NCBI GenBank assembly: GCA_025362495.1
Contig: JANYGI010000084.1
Span: forward strand, 1 to 64,000
Source of the DNA: Byssovorax sp.
Lineage (GTDB): Bacteria; Myxococcota_A; Polyangia; Polyangiales; Polyangiaceae
Length of the DNA stretch: 64,000 bases
Direction of reading: 5' to 3'
In this document: positions 62,555 through 64,000 of the stretch, piece after piece
Layout: each line of letters begins with the position of its first letter
How positions within the stretch are numbered: the first letter of the stretch is position 1
Notes under the pieces: model-generated
What the model was told of the DNA's origin: nothing
What the model saw: the letters and a program-made list of their open reading frames with translations, nothing else
Database searches by the model: none
Translations under genes and position numbers: made by a program

Positions 62555-64000
62555 ATGCCGCTCCGACCCCTCTTGCGCGGCGCCCGCGACGGCGCCCGGG
62601 GTGGGCGGCGTTTGCCACCGACACGCGCAATCGCCGCGACCGCGCTGGGTGCGCTGGCGCTCCTCGGCAGCGCCTCGATCGTGGGCCGCGCTGCCGCCGC
62701 GCCGCCCACTGTCGTGTCGGCCGTCATCGCGCCTCGTATCGACCCTCCGCCGCAGGTGGCTTATCCTGCATCCGGATCGGGCGACGCCGAGGTCACTCTC
62801 ATCCTCACGATCGACAAGGACGGAGCAGTGCAGCTGGCCGAGATCGAGGCCGGCCCGGAGCCGTTCGCCTCCGCGGCGAAGAGCGCCGCCGCCGCGTGGC
62901 ACTTCACGCCGGCGACGCGCGACGGGATCCCCGTGGGGGCCAAGATCCGGTTTGTCGCGACGTTTCACGGCCAAAAGACCGTCCCCGCGCCCGCAGAGCC
63001 CACGAAGTCGTCGTCCGTCGAGGTGCCTTTGCCTCCGGGCGAGCCCACCGCTCCCAGGGCCTCTTCGCCTGCGGCACCCATCGAGATCTCGGTCCGCGCC
63101 GACAAGCTCCCTCCGTCGACCACGTCGCTCTCGCGCGCCGAGGTGCGCCAGATCCCGGGCACCTTCGGCGATCCCTTCCGCGCCATCGAGGTGCTGCCGG
63201 GCGTGACACCGACCGTCTCCGGACTGCCTTTCTTCTACGTCCGCGGGGCGCCTCCGGGCAACGTGGGGTATTACCTCGACGGCATCCGCGTCCCGTATCT
63301 CTTCCACGTCTTCGTCGGGCCCTCGATCGTCAATCCGGCGATGGTGGAGCGCGTGGATCTCCACTCGGGCGGCTATCCGGCCCAGTATGGCCGCTACGCC
63401 GGAGCTATCGTGTCCGCCGAGACCACCGCGCCGCGGGACGACTTCCACGGCGAGGGCAACCTCAGGATCTTCGACGTCGGCGCCCTGATCGAGAGCGGCT
63501 TTGGCGACGGGCGGGGCACCGCGCTCGTGGGCGGGCGCTACTCGTACACCGGCGCGCTGTTCTCGCTGATCTCCCCGTCGTTGACCCTCGACTATCGCGA
63601 CTACCAGGCGCGGATCACCTGGAACCTGACGCCGCGCGACCAGATTGGCCTCTTCGCCTTCGGCGCCTACGATCTGCTGGCCCAGGAGCAGAACAAGATC
63701 GAGAACATCGTGTTCGGGTCCGAGTTCTACCGCTTCGATCTCCGCCTCGATCACCGCTTCGCCGACGGCGGGACGCTGCGCCTGGCGACGACGGTCGGCT
63801 TCGATCAGACCCGGATCGCGACCGGCCAGCAGAACGCGCGCAACCTGCCGATCGGCACGCGCCTGGAGATCACTCACCCGCTCCGGTCGGGCGTCCTGGC
63901 GCGCGCGGGGATCGACGCCCAGTTCGACAGCTACACCGCCGATCCGGCCCGCTGGGGCGATCCCCGAGATCGGGATACCCGAGCTTTCAACGCGCTGTTC
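62555..64000 (+). CDS. TonB-dependent receptor with N-terminal TonB-C-like domain, 3' end outside window
   Basis: The first 482 codons of an outer-membrane receptor lie in the window. Residues 24-54 form a signal peptide with a long basic n-region (TRAIAATALGALALLGSASI). Residues about 60-135 look like the TonB C-terminal energy-transducer fold (PRIDPPPQVAYPASGSGDAEVTLILTIDKDG; AAAAWHFTPATRDGIPV). A Pro/Ser linker precedes the plug domain: LSRAEVRQIPGTFGDPFRAIEVLPG, PFFYVRGAPPGNVGYYLDGI and SGGYPAQYGRYAGAIVSAET. Barrel strands follow to the window edge. Myxobacteria carry several such receptors. The ligand is unknown. The ribosome site before ATG 62555 is weak. Confidence 0.85.
   Translation, partial: MPLRPLLRGARDGARGGRRLPPTRAIAATALGALALLGSASIVGRAAAAPPTVVSAVIAPRIDPPPQVAYPASGSGDAEVTLILTIDKDGAVQLAEIEAGPEPFASAAKSAAAAWHFTPATRDGIPVGAKIRFVATFHGQKTVPAPAEPTKSSSVEVPLPPGEPTAPRASSPAAPIEISVRADKLPPSTTSLSRAEVRQIPGTFGDPFRAIEVLPGVTPTVSGLPFFYVRGAPPGNVGYYLDGIRVPYLFHVFVGPSIVNPAMVERVDLHSGGYPAQYGRYAGAIVSAETTAPRDDFHGEGNLRIFDVGALIESGFGDGRGTALVGGRYSYTGALFSLISPSLTLDYRDYQARITWNLTPRDQIGLFAFGAYDLLAQEQNKIENIVFGSEFYRFDLRLDHRFADGGTLRLATTVGFDQTRIATGQQNARNLPIGTRLEITHPLRSGVLARAGIDAQFDSYTADPARWGDPRDRDTRAFNALF

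Overview
The window is a GC-rich bacterial chromosome segment. Codon third positions are mostly G or C, and both strands are densely coded. Gene content points to a myxobacterium (Myxococcota, probably Polyangiales/Sorangiineae). The signs are many lipoproteins with Ala/Asp/Ser/Gly-rich linkers, EGF-repeat and Cys-rich surface proteins, two formylglycine-generating-enzyme (FGE)-type lipoproteins, FHA and HEAT proteins, and a cytochrome b558-type succinate dehydrogenase. This assignment rests on gene style only.

Layout. 1-0.93 kb: end of an EGF-repeat surface protein. 1.5-5 kb: sdhCAB. 5-17.8 kb: a mixed set of a SpoIIAA/STAS-like protein, HrpB helicase, amidase, double-FHA protein, pirin, AlkZ-like DNA glycosylase, ketopantoate reductase and the first FGE-type lipoprotein. 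17.9-20.5 kb: sucCD and a tail-anchored protein. 20.5-27.1 kb: a secreted metallophosphoesterase, an OprP/O-like porin and a 1201-residue PHP-type metallohydrolase. 27.1-32.3 kb: a ureide (purine ring) degradation locus. It holds allantoinase, a short PuuD-type urate oxidase, an allantoicase-OHCU decarboxylase fusion and HIU hydrolase, with a fragment of an FGE domain straight after it. 32.4-37.5 kb, minus strand: a NIPSNAP-like protein, maleylacetoacetate isomerase, a DUF6986 lyase-like protein, a polyphosphate-glucokinase-like ROK kinase and fumC. 37.6-47.4 kb: lipoproteins, an M28 peptidase coupled to the second FGE-type lipoprotein, CutA, a DUF6484 protein, WD40-like and HEAT-repeat proteins, and a TlpA-like thioredoxin.

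47.5-61.3 kb is the accessory part. It contains a Uma2-family nuclease-like gene and a two-gene AAA ATPase plus TOPRIM-like module (OLD/PARIS-like architecture). Upstream of that module lie a 32-bp tandem repeat array and a large nested palindrome. The stretch also holds a WYL regulator with a clear candidate operator beside a GST gene, a run of small lipoproteins and membrane proteins including a split duplicate, and a frameshifted C-terminal remnant of a type I restriction specificity subunit (hsdS). It ends in a three-gene cassette: a P-loop/ORC-like ATPase broken by a frameshift, an ATPase-like partner, and a small protein with a conserved-looking Cys/His pair. This cassette is my best candidate for an undescribed system. 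The window closes with a lipoprotein, a probable LuxR-type regulator remnant and the 5' part of a TonB-dependent receptor.

Functionally, sdhCAB, sucCD and fumC supply three TCA-cycle steps. The ureide locus carries urate through to ureidoglycolate, but no ureidoglycolate lyase was recognised here.
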